NCBI GenBank assembly: GCA_023957995.1
Contig: JAMLGK010000014.1
Span: 1-64,000 of the forward strand
Reading direction: 5' to 3'
Length of the DNA: 64,000 nucleotides
Source of the DNA: Microthrixaceae bacterium
GTDB taxonomy: Bacteria; Actinomycetota; Acidimicrobiia; Acidimicrobiales; Microtrichaceae
The translations under genes and the position numbers were made by a program. How positions within the stretch are numbered: the first letter of the stretch is position 1; each line of letters begins with the position of its first letter. Of this stretch, positions 52,803-60,585 are shown in pieces. The notes beneath the pieces were generated by a model. It did not search any database and was not told where the DNA came from. It saw nothing but the letters and a program-made list of their open reading frames with translations.

Positions 52803-54620
52803 TCAGCCGACGTCGACCACGTCCCACCCCACCCCATCGGCGGGTGTGTAGGCGCAGCTTCTCCCCGTGCTCACCGATTCCGCGAGGTGTTCACCCAGGC
52901 GGGGTGACTGGTTGCCGACCTCGGTGATACACCGCCTTATCGCCTTGGTCACCCTCACCCGTGACCTCTCCAGTTCGGCCGAGCCGGCCACCCGGTGCCG
53001 GCTCCCGGCCAGTGCCCTTCGCAGGAATGCCTGCTCCTCGACCTGGTCCGGCGTGATCGCCCCGCCCGCCTCCTCGAGCACCCGGAGCCGTTCGCGGTAC
53101 TGGCGCCGCGCCGTTTCGTCGAGAGTGGACTCCACGGTCGAATCGTGGTCCTGGATCGGCGCGGCGGCATCCCAACGGCCGGTTCCCTCCAGCTCAGCAG
53201 CGGCAAAGGTGCGGCCGGGCGCATGGAGCAGCCTCACGAGGATCATGGCACCCACCCCGGACACCTCGGCCGACCCCAGGGGGCCGTGGAACGACACCTG
53301 TTCCCCGTCGACGACGAGAGAGGGTTCGGAGGTGGCGACGGAAACCACTGCAGCTCGCGCCGACCGGGCCTCCTCGGCCCAGGCGAGCATTCCCATGGAG
53401 CGCAACTCGCCCTCGGCGGTCCGGAGCTCCGCGCTGTGGGGCCGCGCACCGACACCCTCGCAGTGCGCCAGGAGACGGGAGCGGTCGAGCCGACACAACG
53501 ACGTCCAGGGGCCCGGCTCACGGCTCTCCAGCACTGCAGCGAAGTGGGCCGCCGCCCGCGTGGACTCCCCCGTCGTCGCTGCGAGCAGTCCGCAGGTGCG
53601 CCCGACCGGGCCGTAGGACGCGTAGCCGCTTCCATGGGTCGCGTCGAGATGGGCGAACCCGGCCAGCATCTCGAGAATGGTCCGGCTTCTCCCGGTGTCG
53701 TCGAGGCGGACCGCCACCAGTCCGAGCAGGTCGATGGTGACCAACCAGTTGAGGTCGCGCGGCACACTGTCGAAATCGTCCTCGGCGAGCACGTCGAACA
53801 ACTCCGCAGCAGCCTCCAGGTGACCCGCCTCTGCGAGACAGAACGCGAGGCCCGTGTCCCAGTTCGCCCGAACCCTGGGCGACGACGCACGGATCGACCG
53901 CACCGACTCGATCACGTCGCCGAGACCCATACGGAGATACCGCTCGATGGCCACCGTGATCGCCACGTTCTGGAACGAGAACGGCGAACCGGCCGTGTCG
54001 GAGGTGGAGCTGATCGCGTCGGTGTTCATCTTCACCGCCTCGTCGATGCGCCCTTCGAGCATCGCCAGGTTGGCTCTCCAGAGCTCTTCGCGGCGACGGA
54101 ACCCCCTCAGGTCGGGATCGGCGGCCTGCCTGGCGAAAAGGTCGACCTCGGTCCTCGCGCCCGCCAGGTCGCCGGAATCGAAGTGGCCCAGGACCCGCCA
54201 TTCGCGGATCCGCAACCGGATCTCGGGGTCACGGACCGCGTCGGCCACGTGTTCCAGCCGTTGCAGCACGACGGTCCGCTCAGGGATCTGGTCGGGGCCC
54301 CAGAGCCCATAGAGACGACCCAGTCCCGCGATCGCGATCAGATCCGCGTCACCGCTGCGCTCCGCCACCTCCTCGGCCTCGGCCAACAGCTGTTCGCGGC
54401 GTTGCCTGTTGTCGAGCCACCCCACTTCGAGACCTTCCTGCACCGCCCAGTAGAGGGCCAGGACGAGACCGACGCGAGCCCGCACCGATGCATCCGGAGA
54501 TGCTTCGACGGCGCTGGAGCGCTCCACCAGGTCCCGCCAGTGCTCCAGCAGCTCCCGACTCGACGTCGGAAAGGTCTCCACGATCTCCCAGGGCGGCCGA
54601 GGGCTCCCGTCGTCGCCCAT
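52803..54620 (-). CDS. TPR-like protein with actinobacterial C-terminal regulatory domain
   Basis: 605 aa, soluble. Residues 30-400 are helical repeats (ALYWAVQEGLEVGWLDNRQR, EAVKMNTDAISSTS, AAELFDVLAEDDFD). The C-terminus carries a domain pair: VGAMILVRLLHAPGRTFAAAEL (a winged-helix-like segment) and VTKAIRRCITEVGNQSPRLG followed by VSTGRSCAYTP. The same pair occurs in the neighbouring divergent gene. In other actinobacterial proteins I know this end as KG-RYL-ALLARPGRE-H--EL and RTG--CSY. Its role is unknown; signalling or adaptor function is a guess. Confidence 0.7.
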   Translation of the reverse strand: MGDDGSPRPPWEIVETFPTSSRELLEHWRDLVERSSAVEASPDASVRARVGLVLALYWAVQEGLEVGWLDNRQRREQLLAEAEEVAERSGDADLIAIAGLGRLYGLWGPDQIPERTVVLQRLEHVADAVRDPEIRLRIREWRVLGHFDSGDLAGARTEVDLFARQAADPDLRGFRRREELWRANLAMLEGRIDEAVKMNTDAISSTSDTAGSPFSFQNVAITVAIERYLRMGLGDVIESVRSIRASSPRVRANWDTGLAFCLAEAGHLEAAAELFDVLAEDDFDSVPRDLNWLVTIDLLGLVAVRLDDTGRSRTILEMLAGFAHLDATHGSGYASYGPVGRTCGLLAATTGESTRAAAHFAAVLESREPGPWTSLCRLDRSRLLAHCEGVGARPHSAELRTAEGELRSMGMLAWAEEARSARAAVVSVATSEPSLVVDGEQVSFHGPLGSAEVSGVGAMILVRLLHAPGRTFAAAELEGTGRWDAAAPIQDHDSTVESTLDETARRQYRERLRVLEEAGGAITPDQVEEQAFLRRALAGSRHRVAGSAELERSRVRVTKAIRRCITEVGNQSPRLGEHLAESVSTGRSCAYTPADGVGWDVVDVG

Positions 54621-54727
54621 CAGTGCCTCTTCCGGATCGATCTCCGCCCGGTGTTGCTCGGAGTGTCAACCATCGTGCCGACCACCGTAGCGGTGGCGAC
54701 GAGCCGCTCCACCCGTAGGATCGGTTG

Positions 54728-55888
54728 GTGGGCAACGCGAGGGCGGAAGTCGATCTGGACCGTGCGGTGACCGATCGGTTGCGCACCGACGACCTCGACC
54801 CGCCAGCAGCGGCCGAAGCCGATTTCCTCTCCGGTCGCACCGATCGCTGGATCGGCGACGAGCCGACGGTCCACCCCGCAGTGCGTGCTCGGGCGCTCGT
54901 GGTGTCCAACCGGCCCGACGAAGCGATCGAGGTGCTCGGGTCGCTCGTCGGGTGTGACTTCACACCGCAGGCCCTGGCCGCGGCCAGCTGGGCCGTGTCG
55001 AGGGTGTCGTGTCCCGAACTGACCGCGTCTCTCCCCGAGCGTGTCGGTGCGCTCGCCGGCGGGTTCGTGACCGACGACGGTCTGCCCCTGGGGCCGGGAT
55101 CCTCGCTGGTCGCCCTGGTCGCCTCCGCCGAGGGCGACATCGAGAAGTCCCTCGAGTTCCACGACCGAGGGGTCCTCGAAGGAGATCGACGTGCGCCGGT
55201 CTGGGGAGCGATCGCACGTCTGGAACGCTCGCGAGTCCTCCTCAGCGACATGTGTCTCAGGGACGACGCGGCGGATCCCGCCGCCGTGCGCGAGTCCGCA
55301 CGGCGCAGCCTGGTGTCTGCGAGCACCTTCTTCGCATCCTCCGGACACGCCCACCTGGCGCGCGTCACCGCAGGCCTCATGGAGCTCTGTGGATCCGGAC
55401 CGGACGGCGGTGACCACGGCCCCAACTGCGAGGGCGTGGCAGAGCCTGCACTCGGTTACCTGCGATCGGGCGAGCGGTGTCTGGCCGGGTTCGGTGTGCA
55501 ACCACCGGTCGCGGTGCGGCACCGAAAGGGCATCAGGGCCATCCGGTACCTGATCGCCAATCGACACCGCCAGGTGCCCGCTGTCGAACTCGATCAGGTT
55601 CTGGCTGACCCCGGCTCTGACGCCGGCGGCGGCGCCGGGGTGGAGGTCCTCGAAGAGCTGCAGGCCCTGAGGACCGACCCTGCGCACGACCCGGAGGAAC
55701 TCTCGGAGCACCTCCGGGCGATCGTCTTCGACGACAGGGTCCGCTCCAGGGTCTCCAAACTGCTCCGGCGAACCATTTCGGCGCTCGGAGACGAGCACCC
55801 GCTCCTCGGAGAACACCTACGGGTCTCTGTGCGCACGGGTTTCACATGCAGCTACGAAGCCCCACCGATCGTGCGCTGGATCCTGTGA
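54728..55888 (+). CDS. Paralogue-like protein sharing the same C-terminal domain
   Basis: 386 aa from a GTG start (TTG 54725 is also possible). The N-terminal half is helical without clear motif (VRARALVVSNRPDEAIEVLG). The C-terminus has KGIRAIRYLIANRHRQVPAV and VSKLLRRTISALGDEHPLLG followed by VRTGFTCSYEAP, matching the neighbour domain by domain. Divergent from it (107-bp gap). The 3' end overlaps the convergent SARP gene by 37 bp. Function unknown. Confidence 0.7.
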   Translation: MGNARAEVDLDRAVTDRLRTDDLDPPAAAEADFLSGRTDRWIGDEPTVHPAVRARALVVSNRPDEAIEVLGSLVGCDFTPQALAAASWAVSRVSCPELTASLPERVGALAGGFVTDDGLPLGPGSSLVALVASAEGDIEKSLEFHDRGVLEGDRRAPVWGAIARLERSRVLLSDMCLRDDAADPAAVRESARRSLVSASTFFASSGHAHLARVTAGLMELCGSGPDGGDHGPNCEGVAEPALGYLRSGERCLAGFGVQPPVAVRHRKGIRAIRYLIANRHRQVPAVELDQVLADPGSDAGGGAGVEVLEELQALRTDPAHDPEELSEHLRAIVFDDRVRSRVSKLLRRTISALGDEHPLLGEHLRVSVRTGFTCSYEAPPIVRWIL

Positions 55889-56712
55889 CGCGCACAGCGC
55901 GCCCGCTCCCGGATCGGTTCTGAGCCACCACAACCCGGCCCGCCGGGTGCCCTCGAGGACCTGCTCCGCAGGTCCACCACATCCGCGGCACCGATCGCGC
56001 CCCCACTGAACTCCCTCGCGACGATGGCGTTCTTCAGCGCCACCAGTTCCTCGCACGGGCTGGTGCCGAGGTCGCGCTCGAGCAGACCACTGAGTCGGGA
56101 GAAGGTCGCGATCGCCTCCGCCGGGCGGCCGGCTCCCACCTGGGCCCGCATCAGGAGTTCCCAACGCACCTCGTCGTAGACCGAGGTCTCCACGAGGTCA
56201 CGGAGTTGGTCGATGGCAGCGACGTGGTCGCCCGCAGCCAGGTGCGCCCTCGCCAGACATTCCGATGCCTGGTCACGGAGCGCCTCGAGACGTGCCTGTT
56301 CCGCCTCGGCTCCGGGATCGTCGTCGAGCCCGCTGAACGGTCGACCGACGAAGATCTCCAACGCGGCGCCGAGAACGGCGCGCTTCTGGCTCAGCTTCTG
56401 CTCAGCACTTCCGTCGGTGACGAGTTGTTCGAACTGCTCGACGTCGGTGGTCGCCACGAGTTCGTAGCCGGGTCTCCCCGAGCGGATCAGATCTGACCCG
56501 AAGCGCCTCCGCAGCCGGGTGATCTGGTTCTGCAGCGAAGCACGTGCGGAGTCGGGCACCCGCTCACGCCAAACCGCAGAGATGAGGGTCGAGGTGTCGA
56601 CGGGGCGACCCGGCGACAGGGCGAGGATCGACAGGATCGCCGCCTGGCGTTTCGTCACCGCTTCGCCATCGACGGTGACCGTTCCGATCACGCACACCCT
56701 GTGGGCGGACAC
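55852..56712 (-). CDS. SARP/AfsR-type transcriptional regulator
   Basis: 286 aa from GTG 56712, which has GAAGGG upstream; an ATG at 56850 would add a Gly/Arg/Asp stretch encoded by DNA repeats. An OmpR-type winged helix (VTKRQAAILSILALSPGRPV, SARASLQNQITRLRRRFG, LIRSGRPGYELV) is followed by a bacterial transcriptional activator domain (ARAHLAAGDHVAAIDQLRDL, YDEVRWELLMRAQVGAGRPA). No AAA or TPR extension, so it is a small SARP. Targets unknown, possibly its neighbours. Confidence 0.88.
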   Translation of the reverse strand: MSAHRVCVIGTVTVDGEAVTKRQAAILSILALSPGRPVDTSTLISAVWRERVPDSARASLQNQITRLRRRFGSDLIRSGRPGYELVATTDVEQFEQLVTDGSAEQKLSQKRAVLGAALEIFVGRPFSGLDDDPGAEAEQARLEALRDQASECLARAHLAAGDHVAAIDQLRDLVETSVYDEVRWELLMRAQVGAGRPAEAIATFSRLSGLLERDLGTSPCEELVALKNAIVAREFSGGAIGAADVVDLRSRSSRAPGGPGCGGSEPIRERARCARHRIQRTIGGAS

Positions 56713-56775
56713 CTCCCGCCCTTCTCCGGCTTCTCGCTCCTCGGTCTCATCCGGGTGGTACCTGTCGGCCCGTCC

Positions 56776-56829
56776 GTCACTACGCCGTCCGTCACCAGGC
56801 CGCCCGTCACCAGGCCGCCCGTCACTACG
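56776..56829. repeat. 15-bp tandem repeat (3.6 copies) near the SARP gene start
   Basis: GTCACCAGGCCGCCC occurs at 56791 and 56806, with variants before (GTCACTACGCCGTCC) and after (GTCACTACG). If the upstream SARP start is used it encodes a GRPGD repeat. Confidence 0.9.
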
Positions 56830-56889
56830 AGTGTTCGCGTCCCCACGCATCGTCTACCTCCGCCGCCGTCGCATCACCTGATGGGTTCC

Positions 56890-56948
56890 TGTTGGGGAAA
56901 TGTGACATCCCGGGACATGGCGGGACATCGGCCAACAATTCGCCAACA
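56890..56948. promoter_or_regulatory. Candidate SARP-type direct-repeat box
   Basis: CCAACA recurs at 56932 and 56943 with an 11-bp period, and inverted (TGTTGG) at 56890. CGGGACAT recurs at 56911 and 56921. SARPs classically bind heptameric direct repeats with 11-bp spacing. The element lies upstream of the SARP gene itself. Confidence 0.35.
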
Positions 56949-57061
56949 CACAGGTGCGGACACGACGACCGCCTACTCCAGAACCTCAGACGCCACGGGC
57001 GACGACCATGCTCAGGGACCCGATCGGACCCTCGGGCCGCCACGGGCTCCGCACTACGGCG

Positions 57062-58384
57062 TCAGGTCCTGGCGTGCCCGGAGCGCTTGGAACAGAACAT
57101 GTCGTCGTCACCGCGCTCGAGGATCGTCTCGAGTGAGTCCTCATCTGACGCAGCTGCGACACCGATGCTGGCGGTGATGGCGACGGTCTCGCCTCCCACC
57201 GTCACGGGCTGGCGGATGGCTTCGTCGATGCGCTCGCGGACCCGGTCGAACACAGCGGCAGGCATTCCGGGCGCCGCCACGGCGAACTCGTCGCCACCCA
57301 GGCGACCCACGAAGTCGCCGGGGCGCACGTTGTTTCGGAGACGGGCGGCCACCGCTGCGAGCACCTCGTCGCCGACACGATGACCGAAGGTGTCGTTGAC
57401 GGCCTTGAAGTCGTCGACGTCTATGTAGAGCAGCCTCAGGGGTAGCGCACCGGGCTCGAGCGCGGAGGTGGCCAGGAGGGCCTCGAAGTGCCGGCGGTTG
57501 GCCACCCCGGTCAGATAGTCCGTGGTCGCAGCGCGGCGCAGGAGCCTGTCGTCCCGATCCCGGGCGAACGCCACAGCGGCGAGCTTGGCGGCCCGTCGGA
57601 GCAGGTACTGGTCCAGCAGTGCCGGACCTCCCGGACGCGGTGCGGGCATTGCCACGACCCCGAACAGGGACTCCCCGGTCTCCGAGAGCACCGGCACCGC
57701 CCAGGTGTCTCCGTCGACGACCAGATCCTGGGACAACCCGTTGACCCGGATGGTCTGCAGCAGCCGCCGCGCCATCCGACGGTCCTCGCTCGAACAGACA
57801 CGACCGCGCTCACCGGGCACCACTGTGAGGCAACCGCCCATGTCGTGGATCACACATGCCCGGTCGACCCGGAACTGCGTCCGGATCAGATCGGCGACCG
57901 AGGCGAGGACGACACTCAGATCGCCGCGCGAACCGAGTGACTCGATGACCCCGTCGAGTGCCCGGTACTCGCTCGCGGGCCTGATGACACCCAGGGTGTG
58001 TCCCTGCTCGTCGATCAACCGGCCCGACACGTTGAACATCTCGTAGTCACCACTGCCGTTCAGCAGCCGGACCGGGAATTCGACCAGTGTGGACGCCGCA
58101 GGATTGGCGAGCGAGGCCGCCGGGTCGCTCACGACCTCCGTGGCCATGCCCGCCGCGTCGCCGAGATCATCGGGATGCACGATGTCGGCCACCGAGACCC
58201 CGACCATCGCCTCGGGTTCGTACCCGAGCACCGAACGCGCGCCCGGGCTGGCCCAGGTGCACCGCATGTCGGGGTCCATGAGGACAATCACCACCGGGAA
58301 CATGTCGCCGAAGGACGCGTACGCCAGGGCCGCTTCCCCGGTCAGTCCCAGCGGTGTGATGTTCACACCTATTCCATCGGACAC
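57062..58384 (-). CDS. PAS-GAF-GGDEF diguanylate cyclase
   Basis: 440 aa, GTG start, no membrane segment. A PAS domain (about 22-130: MDPDMRCTWASPGARSVLGY, DIVHPDDL) is followed by a GAF-like region (about 145-280) and a GGDEF domain. The active site is intact (GRLGGDEFAVA near 366) and is preceded by an inhibitory I-site RPGD exactly five residues before GGDEF. It should make c-di-GMP from two GTP. A PilZ-domain glycosyltransferase at 11-13 kb is a possible effector. No EAL domain. Confidence 0.93.
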   Translation of the reverse strand: MSDGIGVNITPLGLTGEAALAYASFGDMFPVVIVLMDPDMRCTWASPGARSVLGYEPEAMVGVSVADIVHPDDLGDAAGMATEVVSDPAASLANPAASTLVEFPVRLLNGSGDYEMFNVSGRLIDEQGHTLGVIRPASEYRALDGVIESLGSRGDLSVVLASVADLIRTQFRVDRACVIHDMGGCLTVVPGERGRVCSSEDRRMARRLLQTIRVNGLSQDLVVDGDTWAVPVLSETGESLFGVVAMPAPRPGGPALLDQYLLRRAAKLAAVAFARDRDDRLLRRAATTDYLTGVANRRHFEALLATSALEPGALPLRLLYIDVDDFKAVNDTFGHRVGDEVLAAVAARLRNNVRPGDFVGRLGGDEFAVAAPGMPAAVFDRVRERIDEAIRQPVTVGGETVAITASIGVAAASDEDSLETILERGDDDMFCSKRSGHART

Positions 58385-58419
58385 AACCCGCCAGGGTTGA
58401 GATCTTCGGAAGCCAAAGG

Positions 58420-58465
58420 GCCGTTCGGCCCTGTTGGGTCGGGTGCCGTTCGGCCCTGTTGGGTC
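58420..58465. repeat. 21-bp direct repeat with 25-bp period over the HPP gene stop
   Basis: GCCGTTCGGCCCTGTTGGGT plus C is found at 58420 and 58445. The second copy overlaps the stop codon of the minus-strand HPP gene. Confidence 0.95.
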
Positions 58466-59159
58466 AGGTCTTGCGTGCCGACCACCTCGGATAGTCGATT
58501 CCGGCCAGGTGGTTGATCACGTACCCCTGCAACACCAACAACACCACCGCCAGCATCAGGACCGCGAGCTGGGGAGGGGTCGTGATGATGCCGAGCGAGA
58601 CGATCAGGGTGGTCGCGCCGGCTGGCGGGTGCGGCACCCTCGCCCACACCATCACACCACTGGTCAGCCCCAGTGACAGTGCGGCTGCTCCCACCCTCGG
58701 CCAGGTCACCCCTTCGGCGAGGGCCGGACCTGCCGAGGTCAGGCCGAACACCACGAGCGAGAGGTAACCGGCACCCACGCCTATGGCATGGCCGATGATC
58801 GTGTTGCGCGGGCAGGCCGCCGGAGCGGTCGGTGTGTAGAACAACAGGAACGCCGTGGGCCCGAGCGAGGGAAAGATGAGCGGTTGACCGGTGATCGCCG
58901 CTGCTCCGGCCATGATCGCGATCGACACGACCCCGTTCACCAGGGCGAACAGGCCCATGATGCCCACCGACGAGTGTCGCTTGGTGAGCGCGGGGATGCT
59001 CAGTCGTTCACCGAAGCCGTAGACGATGTGGGTGATCTCGCCACCGATCGGACCCGGGCCGCGTGGACGCGCCGGGACATCGTCTGACCGTTCCGCAGCA
59101 GACCGTTCCGCAGCAGACCGTTCGGCAGCAGACAGTTCCTCATCGTCACGGGAGTTCAT
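58464..59159 (-). CDS. HPP family integral membrane protein (possible nitrite permease)
   Basis: 231 aa from ATG 59159. After an acidic, repeat-encoded N-terminus there are four to five spans. FPSLGPTAFLLFYTPTAPAA, the segment CPRNTIIGHAIG and ARVPHPPAGATTLIVSLG contain the HPP motif that names the family. Cyanobacterial and chloroplast HPP proteins have been reported to move nitrite, which would fit this operon with a nitrate-reductase-type enzyme. Last gene of the operon, 28 bp after the small membrane protein. Confidence 0.88.
   Translation of the reverse strand: MNSRDDEELSAAERSAAERSAAERSDDVPARPRGPGPIGGEITHIVYGFGERLSIPALTKRHSSVGIMGLFALVNGVVSIAIMAGAAAITGQPLIFPSLGPTAFLLFYTPTAPAACPRNTIIGHAIGVGAGYLSLVVFGLTSAGPALAEGVTWPRVGAAALSLGLTSGVMVWARVPHPPAGATTLIVSLGIITTPPQLAVLMLAVVLLVLQGYVINHLAGIDYPRWSARKT
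59086..59139. repeat. 15-bp tandem repeat (3.6 copies) in the 5' part of the HPP gene
   Basis: GACCGTTCCGCAGCA at 59086, 59101 and 59116 (one mismatch), plus a partial. On the minus strand it encodes repeated SAAER pentapeptides. Confidence 0.95.
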
Positions 59160-59187
59160 CGGGGATGGGTGACCCGGCCCGGATCCA

Positions 59188-59397
59188 TCAGTCGTGGCCC
59201 ACGAACCAACGGATGGCGGCCGCCGAGACGAACACCACCGCCGACAGCACAGCCGCGTTGCGGGCGAGTGCGAAGTCGTGGCCGAGCACACCCTCCAGCG
59301 CCACGACGAGGAGGAACACCTGCAACGACACCAACAGCAGCAGGTAGGCCAGCAGGCCGCCGCTGCGCCGGCGCTCCGACCGCGAGGGTGACCTCAC
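59188..59397 (-). CDS. Small two-span membrane protein
   Basis: 69 aa. A basic N-terminus (RSPSRSERRR) is followed by two hydrophobic helices (about 14-36 and 44-65). The start overlaps the Rieske gene stop by 4 bp, so it is translated with the complex. No family confidently named; probably an accessory subunit or assembly factor of the redox complex. Confidence 0.7.
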   Translation of the reverse strand: MRSPSRSERRRSGGLLAYLLLLVSLQVFLLVVALEGVLGHDFALARNAAVLSAVVFVSAAAIRWFVGHD

Positions 59398-59939
59398 GCG
59401 GGTTTCTCCTCGGAACCACCCGGGGACTCATCACCCACCGCAACCCCGAGCGCCCACACCACGCCGTCGCGCACCTCGGTGTCGATACGACTGAGTGGAC
59501 GATCCGGGGGTCCCGCCGTGGGATCTCCGCTGAGGGGATCGAACACACCCTCGTGGCAGGGGCAGAACAGGCGGTCCTCGTCGGACTGCCAGAACACGAC
59601 GCAGCCGAGGTGGGTGCACTTCTGGGAGAACGCCCGGAGCTCACCGCCCGCCAGGTGCACCAGGATGGCCGGGTCGTCCTCGGTGGGATAGCGGAAGAGG
59701 TACTCGGTGCCCTCGGCCACCTCCGAGAGCTCCACTATGGGCCGGGGCGAACCGGTGTTGGCACTCTGGAGACCTGCCCAGGCGGCGGCTCCTGCAGTTC
59801 CGACGGCGAACACACCCGATGCCGCCAACAGGTAGCGGGTGAAATCTCGCCTGGCGATCACCTCCTCGCCAGCGGAGGTGAACGGGAACTCCTCGCGCCA
59901 CAGCGGTGATTCGGCCCGGTCGTCGGTGGAACCCGTCAT
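59394..59939 (-). CDS. Tat-anchored Rieske [2Fe-2S] protein
   Basis: 181 aa. RRDFTRYLLAASGVFAVGTA (residues 30-49) is a twin-arginine signal/anchor, and the folded domain carries CTHLGC (C108, H110, C113) and CPCHEGVF (C126, C128, H129) with the disulfide cysteines of respiratory Rieske proteins. The protein should sit on the outer face of the membrane. It replaces the usual cytochrome c or b link in this Mo-enzyme operon. An alternative ATG at 59951 would overlap the ferredoxin gene. Confidence 0.9.
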   Translation of the reverse strand: MTGSTDDRAESPLWREEFPFTSAGEEVIARRDFTRYLLAASGVFAVGTAGAAAWAGLQSANTGSPRPIVELSEVAEGTEYLFRYPTEDDPAILVHLAGGELRAFSQKCTHLGCVVFWQSDEDRLFCPCHEGVFDPLSGDPTAGPPDRPLSRIDTEVRDGVVWALGVAVGDESPGGSEEKPA

Positions 59940-59943
59940 GTCG

Positions 59944-60585
59944 TCACCCATCGCCCAGCCCGAAGGGATCGTCCTGCCACCGGGGAGCATCGTCAGCGGT
60001 CATCACGTCGACGGGACCGGCGGTGCGGTCGGCCACGACGGTCGCCACCTTCGTGGGAACCACCTGGTTGCCGAACCGGAACTCGTGCATGAGCTGGCCC
60101 GAGCGGGTCTCTTCGAACTCGTCCTCGGTTCCGAACCAGAGGGCCTGCGACGGACAGACCGACGCGCACATCGGCGCCAGACCGACCGAGGTCCGGTCGT
60201 AGCACATGTCGCACTTCATCATCTGGTCCGGCAGCGCGAAGTACTTGGGAACCCCGAACGGACAGGCGAGCACACAGTTGGAACAGCCGATGCAGCGCGG
60301 TTTGAGGGCCGACTGGACGATTCCGGCCTCGTTCTGCTTGATCGCGTCGGCCGGGCACACCTCGGCACAGGTCGGATCGTCGCAGTGCATGCACACCATG
60401 GGGGCCGTCTGCGTGGTCGCTCCGCGCTCCACGAACTCCAGGTGGATGAGCGACTGTCCCCTGTGGGTGCCGCACTCCTCACAGGCCTGCACGCATGCCT
60501 CACAGCCGATGCAGCGACTCTGGTCGATCACGAACATCCTGGCCCCCACCAGGGGATCCACGATGGTGGGCGCAGCGGGGTTCAT
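59944..60585 (-). CDS. Four-cluster ferredoxin-like subunit (4Fe-4S dicluster type)
   Basis: 213 aa with sixteen cysteines in four groups: C25/28/31/35, C65/68/73/77, C98/101/104/108 and C125/128/140/144, i.e. four [4Fe-4S] clusters as in NarH/DmsB/PsrB-type electron-transfer subunits. No signal peptide. Its start overlaps the molybdoenzyme stop (ATGA). It should carry electrons between the molybdoenzyme and the membrane or Rieske partner. Confidence 0.93.
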   Translation of the reverse strand: MNPAAPTIVDPLVGARMFVIDQSRCIGCEACVQACEECGTHRGQSLIHLEFVERGATTQTAPMVCMHCDDPTCAEVCPADAIKQNEAGIVQSALKPRCIGCSNCVLACPFGVPKYFALPDQMMKCDMCYDRTSVGLAPMCASVCPSQALWFGTEDEFEETRSGQLMHEFRFGNQVVPTKVATVVADRTAGPVDVMTADDAPRWQDDPFGLGDG

